From Luteimicrobium album (GTDB lineage Bacteria > Actinomycetota > Actinomycetes > Actinomycetales > Cellulomonadaceae): a DNA stretch of 64,000 nucleotides. The notes beneath the pieces are model-generated. The model made no database searches, was not told the origin of the DNA, and saw nothing but the letters and a program-made list of their open reading frames with translations. Location: NCBI RefSeq assembly GCF_030161555.1, contig NZ_BSUK01000001.1:4092001-4156000 (forward strand), written 5' to 3'. The position numbers were made by a program, and so were the translations under genes. This document shows, piece by piece, positions 46,471-55,472 of this stretch (within the stretch, counting starts at the first letter, position 1; every line of letters begins with the position of its first letter).

Positions 46471-46605
46471 GGGCGTGCGTTCGGCATGCCCGAACACACC
46501 CACACGACCCCCGTCGAGCCCACCAGCTCCGGGGGTCGCCCCATGTCCGCGCGACGTCAACAGCCCGCCCGGCGCGGTGAGACCAGCCCAGGCAGGTGAC
46601 GAGCG

Positions 46606-47109
46606 ATGCCCGCTGCCCGCCCCTGGACCGCCGCCGACGACCAACACCTGCGCGACCTCGCCGCCGCCGGCCACTCCGTCCGCGACATGGCCGCCGAGCT
46701 CGACCGGTCCAAGACCGCCGTCGGGCGCCGCATGCAGCACCTCGGGATCCTCGTCGACCGCACCGCGACCCTCGCCGCGACGACCGCGAACGTCACCGAC
46801 GCCCGCGGCCGGCGCGCGGCGCTCGAGCTCGCGCTCCTCGAGGACGCCGAACGCCTGCGGTCCCAGCTGTGGAGGCCGCACCTGTACTGGGACTGGGGCG
46901 GCAAGGACCACGACTACGACGAGAAGGAAGCCCCGGAGCCGATCCCCTCGGACAAGCTGAAGCTCGTCCAGGCCGCCGGGGCCGCGATCGACCGGTCGCT
47001 GAAGATCGCCGTGCACGACGCGGACGGCGGGATCGTCGACGCCCTGTCGATGCTCGACGGCATCGCGAACGCGATCACTGCCGCCGCCGACCAGGATGGT
47101 GCACCATGA
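46606..47109 (+). CDS. Terminase small subunit (putative)
   Basis: A 167-residue protein. WTAADDQHLRDLAAAGHSVRDMAAELDRSKTAVGRRMQHLGI (residues ~7-48) is a Myb/HTH DNA-binding domain. A helical oligomerisation region and an acidic tail follow. Its overlap (ATGA) with the large subunit supports TerS. Confidence 0.75.
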   Translation: MPAARPWTAADDQHLRDLAAAGHSVRDMAAELDRSKTAVGRRMQHLGILVDRTATLAATTANVTDARGRRAALELALLEDAERLRSQLWRPHLYWDWGGKDHDYDEKEAPEPIPSDKLKLVQAAGAAIDRSLKIAVHDADGGIVDALSMLDGIANAITAAADQDGAP

Positions 47110-48433
47110 CGCCCGTCGCGACCGCGACGCCGGCCGTCGTCGCCGCCGTCCGCCAGCAGCTCTCCCCGCGCAGATCCGCTCTATCGCCCACGCGGACGCC
47201 CGCGTCGTCCAGTGGACTGGGAGCATCCGGTCAGGGAAGACGATCGCGTCGCTGCTGCGCTGGCTGCTGTTCGTCGCGAAGGCCCCGCGCGGTGGTGAGC
47301 TCGTCGTCGTCGGCCGCACCCGCGAGTCCATCGCCCGCAACGTCTTCGGCCCCCTCAAGGACCCGTCCCTGTTCGGCACCCTGGCACGGCACGTCGCGTA
47401 CACCGCGGGCGCACCGACTGGCGTCATCCTCGGGCGGACGGTTCACGTCCTCGGCGCGTCTGACGCCCGCTCCGAGGCCGTGCTGCGTGGCCTGACCGTG
47501 GCCGGCGCGTACGTCGACGAGTCGACCCTCGTCAGCGAGGCGTTCTGGACGCAGCTCCTCGGCCGCATGTCCGTGCCCGGAGCGCAGCTGTTCGCGACGA
47601 CGAACCCCGACGGGCCCGCGCACTGGCTCAAGCGGCAGGTCATCGACCGCGCCGCCGAGCTCGGCTACCAGGTCCACCGGTTCCGCCTCACCGACAACAC
47701 GCACCTCGACCCCGCTTACGTCGAGCAGGTGCAGCGCGAGTACGTGGGCCTCTGGTACCGCCGGTTCATCCTCGGCGAGTGGGTCCAGGCCGCCGGCGCC
47801 GTCTACGAGCAGTGGGACCCAGCCCGCCACGTCATCGACCCCGACGCGCTCCCCACGATGGACCGGGTGCTCGCGCTCGGCGTGGACTACGGCGACCAGC
47901 ACGCGACCCGCGGCTACCTCCTCGGCGTCGGGCCCGACACGCGCGACGGCGCGACCGGGGACCGGCTGTACGTCCTCGACGAGTGGGCGCCGGGGCACGC
48001 GACGATCGGCGAGCACGCCACCTCGCTGCGCACTTGGCTCGCCGCCCGGCCGCACGACGCGTGGCAGCGACCCGAGTGGGTCGCCGTCGACTCCGCCGCG
48101 GCGTCGTTCCGGCACCAGCTGTTCCACGACGGCGTCCCCGGCGTCCGCAACGCCCACAAAGCCGTCCTGCCCGGCATCCAGCTCATCGCGTCGCTGCTCG
48201 CCGTCGACAAGCTCGTCGTGTCGGCGACGTGCCCTCGTCTGATCGAACGGATCACCGGGTACGTGTGGGACGACAAGGCCACCGCGCGTGGTGAGACGGC
48301 GCCGGTGAAGGCCGACGACGACGAGGTCGACGCCCTGCGGTACGCGATCTACACGACCCGCCACGACTGGCGTTCCGCCGTCCCCGTCGCACCCGCGATG
48401 GACGACGCGCCCGGCGCCGACACGACCGACTGA
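47106..48433 (+). CDS. Terminase large subunit (PBSX/P22-like), frameshifted near its start
   Basis: ATG 47106 gives MTPVATATPAVVAAVRQQLSP. One base is missing from the C4 run at 47164-47167, after which AQIRSIAHADARVVQWTG continues. Walker A is GSIRSGKT, Walker B AGAYVDEST. The nuclease domain has LGVDYGDQHA, AVDSAAASF and DDDEVDALRYAIY, supplying the acidic metal ligands. About 442 residues. It pumps DNA into the prohead and cuts it. Confidence 0.92.
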
Positions 48434-48437
48434 CCGG

Positions 48438-48545
48438 CTACCGACCGCGGCGACGCTTCCGAAGCTCCGGGTTGTCGCGCCTCCGGATGTACACGGTGTA
48501 GGCGATCGGCACGACGAGAAGCACGACCAGATACAGCCAGCTCAC
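48438..48545 (-). CDS. Possible antisense single-helix peptide
   Basis: A 35-residue reading frame from GTG 48545: one strong membrane helix (residues ~2-19) followed by a very basic tail. It fills the 155-base gap between terminase and portal on the opposite strand. No convincing ribosome-binding site, so this is tentative. Confidence 0.35.
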   Translation of the reverse strand: MSWLYLVVLLVVPIAYTVYIRRRDNPELRKRRRGR

Positions 48546-48588
48546 ACCGTCCACGGCCCGAGCGTCCCACACCACCGAGGAGGCCCGC

Positions 48589-50142
48589 ATGCCGCTGCCC
48601 CAGAACGGCACCGCGTGGCCCCCGAAGGTCCTCGCCCCGATCCGCACCCAGCAGGACGTCTGGGACGCCTGGTACGTCGGCACCCCCGACCGCCTCACCG
48701 CGGCGTACCGGACGGCGCAGCGCGACGACCGCGCGTCCACCACACGCCGGGCCCAGTACGCCGGCGGCGTCGTCGGGTCCCTCGCCAGGTTCTGGTGGGG
48801 CCGACCCGACAACGGGCTCGCGCAGCGCCGCGACCAGACCCACGTCCCGATCGCCGCGGACCTGTGCCGCGCGTCGGCGGACCTGCTGTACGCGGAACCG
48901 CCCGTCGTCACGACCGACAGCGAGGACACGGCGACGAACGCGCGCGTGGCCGGGTACGTCGACGACGCCCTCGCCACCACGCTCGCCGCCGGGGCGGAGC
49001 TCGGCGCCGCGCTCGGTGGCCGGTACCACCGGGTCACGTGGGACCCGCAGCTCGCCGACGCCCCGTTCGTCACGACGGTCGACGCCGACGCCGCGCTCCC
49101 CGAGTTCCGGTGGGGGCGCCTTGTCGCTGTCACGTTCTGGCACGTCGTCGGTCACCACGGCGGGACCGTGTGGCGGCACCTCGAGCGCCACGAGCTCGAC
49201 CCGGCCGGCTTCGGGCTGGTCTTCCACGCCCTGTACGAGGGCACCGGCGACAACCTCGGCCGCGGGGTCCCGCTCGTCGAGCAGCCGGCGACGGCGCCGC
49301 TCGCCGACCTCGTCGCAGCGGACGGTGCGCTCGCCGCGGGCCGCACCCCGGGCCTCGCCGTCGTGTACGTGCCGAACCAGACACCGCAGCGGCGGTGGCG
49401 GGACCACCCGATCGGCCGCGCGCTCGGCCGCTCGGACCTGGACGGCGTCGAGGGCCTGATGGACAACCTCGACGAGACGTGGTCGTCGCTGATGCGGGAC
49501 ATCCGCCTCGCGAAGGCCCGCCTCATCGTCCCGACGACGTACCTCCAGGACGCCGGGCCCGGCAAGGGCGCGTCGTTCGACCTGGACGCCGAGGTGTACG
49601 AGGCCGTCAAGGCCCCGCTCGGCGACGTCAACGGCGCGCTCGCAATCACGGCGCAGCAGTTCGCTATCCGCGTCGACGAGCACCTGCGCACCGCCGACAG
49701 CCTCGTCGCACGGATCATCCAGTCCGCCGGGTACGCCGGTGCGACGTTCGGTGAGGACGGCGGCGACGGCGGGGCGATCACAGCTACCGAGGTGCATGCC
49801 CGGGAGCGGGCGTCGTTCCAGACGCGGGACCGGAAGATCCGGCTCGAGCGGCCCGCGGTGCAGCAGCTCATGGGCAAGATGCTCACGATCGACGCCTCGG
49901 TGTTCGGCACCCAGCTCGACACGAGCGCGCACGTCACGGTCACGTTCCCGGACTCCGTGCAGGACAGCGTCCTGACGCTCGCGCAGACCGCGCAGGCCCT
50001 CGAAGCCGGCCGCGCCGCCTCGACCCAGGTCAAGGTGCAGCTCGTGCACCCGGACTGGGGCAAGGAGCAGGTCGACGAGGAGGTCGCCCGGATCGTCGCC
50101 GAGCAGTCGTTGACGTCCCCGGACACCGTCCCGACGTTCTGA
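48589..50142 (+). CDS. Portal protein (SPP1 gp6-like)
   Basis: A 517-residue protein with the SPP1-type portal pattern: LAQRRDQTHVPIAADLCRASADLLYAEPP near the N-terminus, GLMDNLDETWSSLMRDIRLAKARLIVP in the stem region, and ATEVHARERASFQTRDRKIRLERPAV towards the end. It forms the dodecameric DNA entry ring. GGAGG lies six bases upstream. Confidence 0.92.
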   Translation: MPLPQNGTAWPPKVLAPIRTQQDVWDAWYVGTPDRLTAAYRTAQRDDRASTTRRAQYAGGVVGSLARFWWGRPDNGLAQRRDQTHVPIAADLCRASADLLYAEPPVVTTDSEDTATNARVAGYVDDALATTLAAGAELGAALGGRYHRVTWDPQLADAPFVTTVDADAALPEFRWGRLVAVTFWHVVGHHGGTVWRHLERHELDPAGFGLVFHALYEGTGDNLGRGVPLVEQPATAPLADLVAADGALAAGRTPGLAVVYVPNQTPQRRWRDHPIGRALGRSDLDGVEGLMDNLDETWSSLMRDIRLAKARLIVPTTYLQDAGPGKGASFDLDAEVYEAVKAPLGDVNGALAITAQQFAIRVDEHLRTADSLVARIIQSAGYAGATFGEDGGDGGAITATEVHARERASFQTRDRKIRLERPAVQQLMGKMLTIDASVFGTQLDTSAHVTVTFPDSVQDSVLTLAQTAQALEAGRAASTQVKVQLVHPDWGKEQVDEEVARIVAEQSLTSPDTVPTF

Positions 50143-50155
50143 CGGGAGGCCCGTC

Positions 50156-51259
50156 GTGCCGGTCGACCCGTCGTTCGGTGAGCGCCTCGCGCGCCGCGTC
50201 TCCACCCTGTACGCGCAGGCCGAGCTCGTCGTCCTCCGCCTCATCCGCGACCGCGTCGCACGAGGCCTGGACGCACCGGACTGGGCGGAACAGAAGGCGC
50301 TGCAGCTCGAGGCGCTGCGCCGGGAGATCGCCGAGCAGCTCGCGACCGTGCAGGACGCGGCGACGAAGGAGCTGCTGCAGGTGATCCTCGACGCCGCGGC
50401 GGCGGGCGAGGGCGCGGCGGCCGCCGACCTGACCGCGCTCGGCCTCGAGGTGCCGTCACTGTCGCCGGCGGCGCAGGCCGCGGTGCAGCAGATCGCCGCG
50501 GAGACGACGTGGAAGCTCCGCGCCCTCCCGGCGACGGTGCTGCGGGCGTCGACGGACGCGTACCAGCGGGTCGTCGCGCAGGCCGCGTCGACGGTCGTCG
50601 TCGGGGCGCAGACGCGCCGGCAGGCCGCGCAGCAGGCGATGGACGGGCTCCTGGGTCGCGGGATCGGCGGGTTCACGGACTCGGCCGGGCGGCGGTGGCA
50701 GCTCGCGTCGTACGTCGAGATGGCCGTGCGCACCGGCGCCGGCGGGGCCGCGATCCAAGGGCACGTCGCGACGCTCTCGGCGTCGGGCCTGGACCTGGTG
50801 CTCGTGTCGGACGCGCCGCGGGAGTGCCCGCTGTGCCGACCGTGGGAGGGCAAGGTTCTCTCGATCAGCGGGCAGTCCGTCGGGACGGTCGAGGTCCGGT
50901 CCGCGACGACGGGCCAGCCGGTGAAGGTCCACGTCGCCGGGTCGGTGGCCGAGGCGCGGGCGGCGGGGTTCCAGCACCCGAACTGCCGGCACAGCTTGAA
51001 CGCGTACGTGCCGGGTGCCACGGTCGCGCCGAAGCCGCGCAGCTCGCCTGAGGGGTACGAGGCGCAGCAGCGGCAGCGAGCGCTCGAGCGCGGGATCCGA
51101 ACGTGGAAGATGCGCGAGGCGATCGCCCTCGACGAGCCCGGCCGCCGGGCCGCGGCGGCGAAGGTCGCGGAGTGGCAGGCCGCACTCCGGGCTCACCTGG
51201 CGGCGAACCCGGAGCTGAAGCGGCAGTCGGCGCGCGAGCAGATCGGGAAGGCGCGCTAG
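50156..51259 (+). CDS. Minor capsid protein (Phage_min_cap2/SPP1 gp7-like)
   Basis: A 367-residue protein from GTG 50156. Helical N-terminus, then LASYVEMAVRTGAGGAAIQGHV, ECPLCRPWEGKVLSISG and FQHPNCRHSLNAYVPG, the cysteine/histidine-bearing minor head domain. It follows the portal as in SPP1-type phages and is expected inside the prohead. Confidence 0.85.
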   Translation: MPVDPSFGERLARRVSTLYAQAELVVLRLIRDRVARGLDAPDWAEQKALQLEALRREIAEQLATVQDAATKELLQVILDAAAAGEGAAAADLTALGLEVPSLSPAAQAAVQQIAAETTWKLRALPATVLRASTDAYQRVVAQAASTVVVGAQTRRQAAQQAMDGLLGRGIGGFTDSAGRRWQLASYVEMAVRTGAGGAAIQGHVATLSASGLDLVLVSDAPRECPLCRPWEGKVLSISGQSVGTVEVRSATTGQPVKVHVAGSVAEARAAGFQHPNCRHSLNAYVPGATVAPKPRSSPEGYEAQQRQRALERGIRTWKMREAIALDEPGRRAAAAKVAEWQAALRAHLAANPELKRQSAREQIGKAR

Positions 51260-51260
51260 C

Positions 51261-51422
51261 TCAGTGCGGCTGCGCCGGGTTCAGGAGCCACGCGCGCGCT
51301 TCCGCGAGGTCCTTCGCCGCCGTGGAGTACTCCAGGGCGTGTGCCCCGGGCGCCTCCTGCGCCTTCGCCGCGAGCTTCACGATCGCTGCCTCGAGCGCGT
51401 CCGCGCTTGCCTTCTCTGCCAT
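51261..51422 (-). CDS. Small antisense protein in the head cassette
   Basis: A 53-residue helical protein (MAEKASADALEAAIVKLAAKAQEAPG) with AAGGGA about 11 bases upstream. Its stop is one base from the minor capsid stop, and it reads against the late operon. Too short to classify. Confidence 0.5.
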   Translation of the reverse strand: MAEKASADALEAAIVKLAAKAQEAPGAHALEYSTAAKDLAEARAWLLNPAQPH

Positions 51423-51520
51423 GTCGTCCGATCCCTTCGTTGGTCGCGCGCCTGGTGCGTGCGACCTGGCCCGAACCGTAGGGCCGACCACCCACAACAG
51501 CGCCCGGGAGGCACTGGACC

Positions 51521-52276
51521 ATGTTCCACACCACCAGCATCACGCACGTCACCCTGCCCACCCCGGGCATGCCCCGCCGCTTCGAGCGCCTGCGCTTCTT
51601 CTCCGCGCCCGCCGACGCCATCGCCGGCCCCGACGGCGCCAGCCAGGAGAGCGCACCGGGCGACGACGGGCAGAAGCCGACCACGCCGTCGCCCGCTGAC
51701 CTCGCCGCGGCCGTCCAGCAGCGCCAGGTGCAGCAGCCGAAGGGCGACGACGGCGGCGAGTGGGACGGCAAGGTCGACTCCCTGCCGCCCGGCGTCCAGA
51801 AGCTCATCGGCGACCTGCGCAAGGAGGCCGGCGACGCCCGCGTCAACGCGAAGCAGAGCGCCGCGCAGGAGGCCCGCGACGCCCTCGCCCAGGAGATCGG
51901 CAAGGCCCTCGGCCTCGTCAAGGGCGACGAGGCACCCGACCCCGCCAAGCTCGCCAAGACCGCCGCCGACTCCGCGTCCGAGGCTCGGCAGGCGCGCGTC
52001 GAGCTCGCCGTGTTCCGCGCCGCCCCCGGCCTCAAGGCCGATCCCGGCGCCCTCCTCGACTCCCGCGCCTTCCTGACGAAGGTCGCGGACCTCGACCCCA
52101 CCGACGACGGCTTCGCCGACGCGGTGAAGACCGCCATCACCGACGCGGTCAAGGACAACCCCAAGCTCGCGACCCAGGCGGTCGGAGCGTCCAGCGTCGA
52201 CCACGCCGGCGGGACCGGCGAGAAGACCAAGCCCAAGTCCCTCGCCGACGCCGTCACCGCGGCGTACGGCCAGTAG
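51521..52276 (+). CDS. Capsid scaffolding protein
   Basis: A 251-residue acidic, helical protein directly before the major capsid gene. N-terminal head, a Pro/Gln linker, a coiled coil (residues ~98-150) and a C-terminal segment ending SLADAVTAAYGQ. The Ala/Asp/Lys composition and position are typical of scaffolds. No protease motif was seen. Confidence 0.8.
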   Translation: MFHTTSITHVTLPTPGMPRRFERLRFFSAPADAIAGPDGASQESAPGDDGQKPTTPSPADLAAAVQQRQVQQPKGDDGGEWDGKVDSLPPGVQKLIGDLRKEAGDARVNAKQSAAQEARDALAQEIGKALGLVKGDEAPDPAKLAKTAADSASEARQARVELAVFRAAPGLKADPGALLDSRAFLTKVADLDPTDDGFADAVKTAITDAVKDNPKLATQAVGASSVDHAGGTGEKTKPKSLADAVTAAYGQ

Positions 52277-52292
52277 CCCAAGGAGCCTACCC

Positions 52293-53299
52293 ATGCCCGT
52301 CACCCTCGTAGAGGCCAAGAACAACACCCAGGACGACGTCGACGTCGCCGTCATCGACGAGTTCCGCAAGGAGTCCGAGATCCTCGACTCCTCGTCTTCG
52401 ACGACGTCGTCAACCCGTCCGGCGGCGGCGACACCCTGACCTACGGGTACCGCCGTCTCGTCACCCAGCCCACCGCCGCGACCCGCGCGATCAACAGCGA
52501 GTACACGGCCCAGAACGTCACCACGACCCGGTACACGACCGACCTTGCCGTCATGGGCGGCAGCTTCGAGGTGGACCGCGTCGTCGCGAAGCTCGGGCCC
52601 GCCGCGTCGGGTGCCGTGACCCTCAACCTCAACCAGAAGATCAAGGCGACGCGGACGAAGTTCCAGGACCTCGTCATCAACGGCGACACCGCGACCGACG
52701 CCAACGGCTTCGACGGTCTCGACAAGGCCCTCACCGGGTCTGACACCGAGATGAACGTCGACGTGGTCACGGACTGGTCCTCGTTCTCGGACGCGAACGC
52801 CGCGAACGTGGCGCTCGACGTCATCGACGAGTTCCTCGCGCTCCTCGACGGCACACCGACGATCGTGCTCGGCAACGCGAAGGCGCTCGCTCGATTCCGG
52901 GCCGCGGCCCGCCGCGCCGGGATGTACACGCAGAACCCGGTCGACGGGCTCGTCGGGCAGAACGGGCGCCCGATCGTCCGCGAGCAGTACGGGTCGATCG
53001 TGTTCGCCGACCCGGGCGCGAAGGCCGGGACGAACGACCCGATCATCCCGATCGAGACCCGCACGGTCGCGACCGTTTCGACGACTGGCCTGACGGACCT
53101 GTACGCGTACCGCGTCGGGCTCGACGGGTTCCACGGAATCTCGACCGTCGGCGGCCAGCTCGTGGCCACGTTCCTGCCCGACTTCACCACGCCCGGCGCG
53201 GTGAAGAAGGGCGAGGTCGAGCTCGGCCCGGTCGGTGTCGCTCTCAAGGCGACGAAGGCCGCGGCCGTCCTGCGCAACATCAAGGTGCAGGGCGACTGA
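52293..53299 (+). CDS. Major capsid protein, frameshifted in this sequence
   Basis: MPVTLVEAKNNTQDDVDVAVID begins at ATG 52293. One C is missing at 52390-52391 (GACTCCTCG), after which LVFDDVVNPSGGGDTLTYGYRR continues to the end at 53299. About 335 residues. HK97-fold hallmarks are the long N-terminal helix region, DGLVGQNGRPIVREQYGSIVF and FHGISTVGGQLVATFLPDF. Builds the icosahedral shell. Confidence 0.88.
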
Positions 53300-53622
53300 T
53301 GGCTACCGTGCGCACCCCCGTAGCGGGGTTCAACGGGACCGTCGTCGGCGTCGACTTCAAGGACGGCACCGGCGAGACGGAGGACGCCGCGGCGCTGGCG
53401 TACTTCGCGCGCCACGGCTACACGGTCGAGGCGCCTGAGACGCCGCCCTTCCCGGAGGGCGACCCGTCGGCGAGCTGGAAGGCCCCCGAGCTCAAGGCGT
53501 ACGCCGCCGAGCACGGGGTCGACCTCGGCGGCGCGACCAAGAAGGAGGACGTCCTGGCCGTGCTCGTCGGCAAGGCGGCCTCCGACGAGCAGACCGGCGA
53601 CGGCGAGCAGCCGACCGAGTGA
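53299..53622 (+). CDS. Hypothetical structural-cassette protein with SAP/HeH-like C-terminus
   Basis: A 107-residue protein. Small beta N-terminus (VAGFNGTVVGVDFKDGTGET; ALAYFARHGYTVE), then WKAPELKAYAAEHGVDLGGATKKEDVLAVL, a HeH/SAP-like helical motif. TGATG overlap with the capsid gene. Common after capsid genes; perhaps a head decoration or connector factor. Confidence 0.6.
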   Translation: MATVRTPVAGFNGTVVGVDFKDGTGETEDAAALAYFARHGYTVEAPETPPFPEGDPSASWKAPELKAYAAEHGVDLGGATKKEDVLAVLVGKAASDEQTGDGEQPTE

Positions 53623-53626
53623 GACC

Positions 53627-53667
53627 GCGCCGGGCCAGGGAGACGGCCACGCACCCTGGCCCGGCGC
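53627..53667 (+). terminator. Strong hairpin after the capsid genes
   Basis: GCGCCGGGCCAGGG and CCCTGGCCCGGCGC form a perfect 14-bp stem with a 13-base loop, five bases past a stop codon. It may reduce read-through from capsid to connector genes or protect the capsid mRNA end. Confidence 0.65.
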
Positions 53668-53692
53668 ACCCACCGACACGAAGGGCACGACG

Positions 53693-54121
53693 ATGAGCCT
53701 CGTCTACGCCACACCCGCCGACCTCGCCGCATGGACGGGCACGGCCGCGCCCGCGAACGCGGTGACGCTGCTGCGGGTCGCGTCGGGCCTCGTACGCCGC
53801 GCGACCGTCACCGCCTGGTACGCGACCAACGACACCGGCGCACCGACAGACCCCGACGTCGTGCAGGCGTTCAGCGATGCGACGTGCGCGCAGGCCGCCA
53901 CGTGGGCCACGCTCGGGATCGACCCGACGACGGCCGGCGTGGACACGGGCACGGGCGGGCGGGTCGTCGCGTCGAGGGCCCTCGGCCCGGCGAACATCTC
54001 GTACGCCGGCGCGGACGACACCGCGGCGCGGCGCGCGCAGCTCGCCGACGACCTCACCCCGGAGGCGCTGGGGATCCTCGCGGATGCGGGCCTGGTTCGT
54101 GGGGTCCGCACCCACGGATGA
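53693..54121 (+). CDS. Head-tail connector protein (gp6/gp15-like)
   Basis: A 142-residue helical protein: YATPADLAAWTGTAAPANAVTLLRVASGLVRRAT and the PDVVQAFSDATCAQAATWA helix fit HK97 gp6-type adaptors. Its stop codon TGA is itself the start of the first TGACGCG of repeat copy B. Confidence 0.75.
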   Translation: MSLVYATPADLAAWTGTAAPANAVTLLRVASGLVRRATVTAWYATNDTGAPTDPDVVQAFSDATCAQAATWATLGIDPTTAGVDTGTGGRVVASRALGPANISYAGADDTAARRAQLADDLTPEALGILADAGLVRGVRTHG

Positions 54122-54283
54122 CGCGTGCATGACGCGACCGAATCTCACGCGTCACGCCTCTGACCTGCGCGTATGACGCAGATGACGCGATGACACGACT
54201 TTCTAGGTTGCGGCCCTACGCGCCCGCACACGCCTGAGAGCAACCCGCAGACGCGTCATACGCGTCATACGCGTCATCGGAGG
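54118..54283. repeat. TGACGCG heptamer array, copy B
   Basis: Between two connector genes. Half-sites ATGACGCG recur, and the end holds three perfect tandem 9-mers ACGCGTCAT (54251-54277). The block 54146-54203 matches 42148-42207 of copy A. Copies A and B both end at a GGAGG ribosome-binding site, but the genes next to them are unrelated. Confidence 0.85.
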
Positions 54284-54288
54284 CGATC

Positions 54289-54606
54289 GTGAGCGAGCTC
54301 GACGACTTCTTCGTCCACACCGTGACCCTCACCCCGAAGACCGGAGACAGCGGCTACGGCCCCACCTTCGGCACCCCGACCGACGTGGCGTGCTTCGTCG
54401 ACGACACCGTGCAGCTCGTCCGCGCCCCCGACGGCGAACAGGTCGTCTCCTCGTCCACCGTCTACGCGCCGCCCGGTGCACCCGACGGGCCACCCGGGTC
54501 GACGATCACGTTCCCGGACGGCCGGGTCTCGACCGTCATCACGCAGGCTCGCCGCACGTCTGGGCCGCTCGACCTGCCCGACCACGTCGCATGGACGGTG
54601 ACCTGA
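54289..54606 (+). CDS. Head closure/stopper protein
   Basis: A 105-residue beta-rich protein from GTG 54289: HTVTLTPKTGDSGYGPTFGTP and VSSSTVYAPPG are typical of head-completion proteins. GGAGG eight bases upstream. Follows repeat copy B. Confidence 0.7.
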   Translation: MSELDDFFVHTVTLTPKTGDSGYGPTFGTPTDVACFVDDTVQLVRAPDGEQVVSSSTVYAPPGAPDGPPGSTITFPDGRVSTVITQARRTSGPLDLPDHVAWTVT

Positions 54607-54944
54607 TGGCGAGCATGCAGCCCGGCAGGTACCGGCCCGGCGCCCTGCGCGCCGCCATCGAGCGCGGTCTCGGCGTCGCAGCCGAGCACGTCCTCACCGT
54701 CTCGAACGCCCGCGTCCCGCACGAGGAAGGCACCCTCGAGCGGTCGGGCGCGACCTCGCAGAACGGCACGACGGTCGCGATCTCGTACGACACGCCGTAC
54801 GCGGTCCGCCAGCACGAGGACCTGTCACTGCGGCACGACGAGGGCCGGCAGGCGAAGTACCTCGAGTCCGCGCTGAACGACGAGGCCCGCACCGTCGGGG
54901 ACATCGTCGCCCAGGCGGCTCGCGAAGCCCTCGGGAGCAGCTGA
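54606..54944 (+). CDS. Minor capsid/tail completion protein (HK97 gp10-like)
   Basis: A 112-residue protein. HVLTVSNARVPHEEGTLERSGATS and ISYDTPYAVRQHEDLSLRHDEGRQAKYLESAL match minor-capsid-2/gp10-type tail-completion proteins. TGATG coupling with the previous gene. Confidence 0.78.
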   Translation: MASMQPGRYRPGALRAAIERGLGVAAEHVLTVSNARVPHEEGTLERSGATSQNGTTVAISYDTPYAVRQHEDLSLRHDEGRQAKYLESALNDEARTVGDIVAQAAREALGSS

Positions 54945-55384
54945 TGGGCTGGACCACCGACCTCCTCGAAGGCGTCGCCCAGATGCTCGCTGACGCGGGC
55001 GTGGGTGTGTGGCGGCCCGATGGGCCGGCGTACACCGCGTCCGAGGTCGGGATCGTCGTCGGGCGCATGCCCGCGTCCCCCGACCAGGTCCTCGCGATCA
55101 CCTCCTACCCCGTCACCTCCAGTGCCCTCTCGGACACCGTGATCGGTGTGCAGGTCCGCGCCCGCGGGCCGCGTGGCGCTGACCCGCGGCCCGTCAACGA
55201 CCTCACGGACGCCGTGTACGAGCACCTCCACGGCGTCGAGCAGCTCACGTTCGGAGGCGTGTACGTGGCGCACGCCTGGCGCGCGTCCCTCGCGCTCCTG
55301 GGCGCCGACGACGCCGGCCGCGAGGAGACGAGCTCGAACTTCTACGTCACGACCGCGCACGCGTCCGTGTACGTCACCGACTGA
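54944..55384 (+). CDS. Tail terminator/minor capsid 3-like protein
   Basis: A 146-residue protein: TDLLEGVAQMLADAGVGVWRPDGPAY, VGVQVRARGPRGADPRPVNDLTDAVYEHLHG and SSNFYVTTAHASVYVTD fit the tail-terminator fold. It caps the tail tube before head joining. Confidence 0.75.
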   Translation: MGWTTDLLEGVAQMLADAGVGVWRPDGPAYTASEVGIVVGRMPASPDQVLAITSYPVTSSALSDTVIGVQVRARGPRGADPRPVNDLTDAVYEHLHGVEQLTFGGVYVAHAWRASLALLGADDAGREETSSNFYVTTAHASVYVTD

Positions 55385-55472
55385 CCGCCCCGGAGGCGGG
55401 ACACGTCGCGCACCGCCCGGGCGGCGGGCGCACCCACACGACCACCAGCACACCCCACCACCGGGAGACACC

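Noticed and set aside
48349-51021. An 890-codon open frame antisense to portal and minor capsid genes
   Set aside because: It is Ser/Arg/Thr/Ala-rich without domains, a normal by-product of GC-rich codon use; the plus-strand proteins are clearly real.
54251-54277. Tandem 9-mers as a CRISPR array
   Set aside because: No spacers separate the repeats and there are no cas genes.
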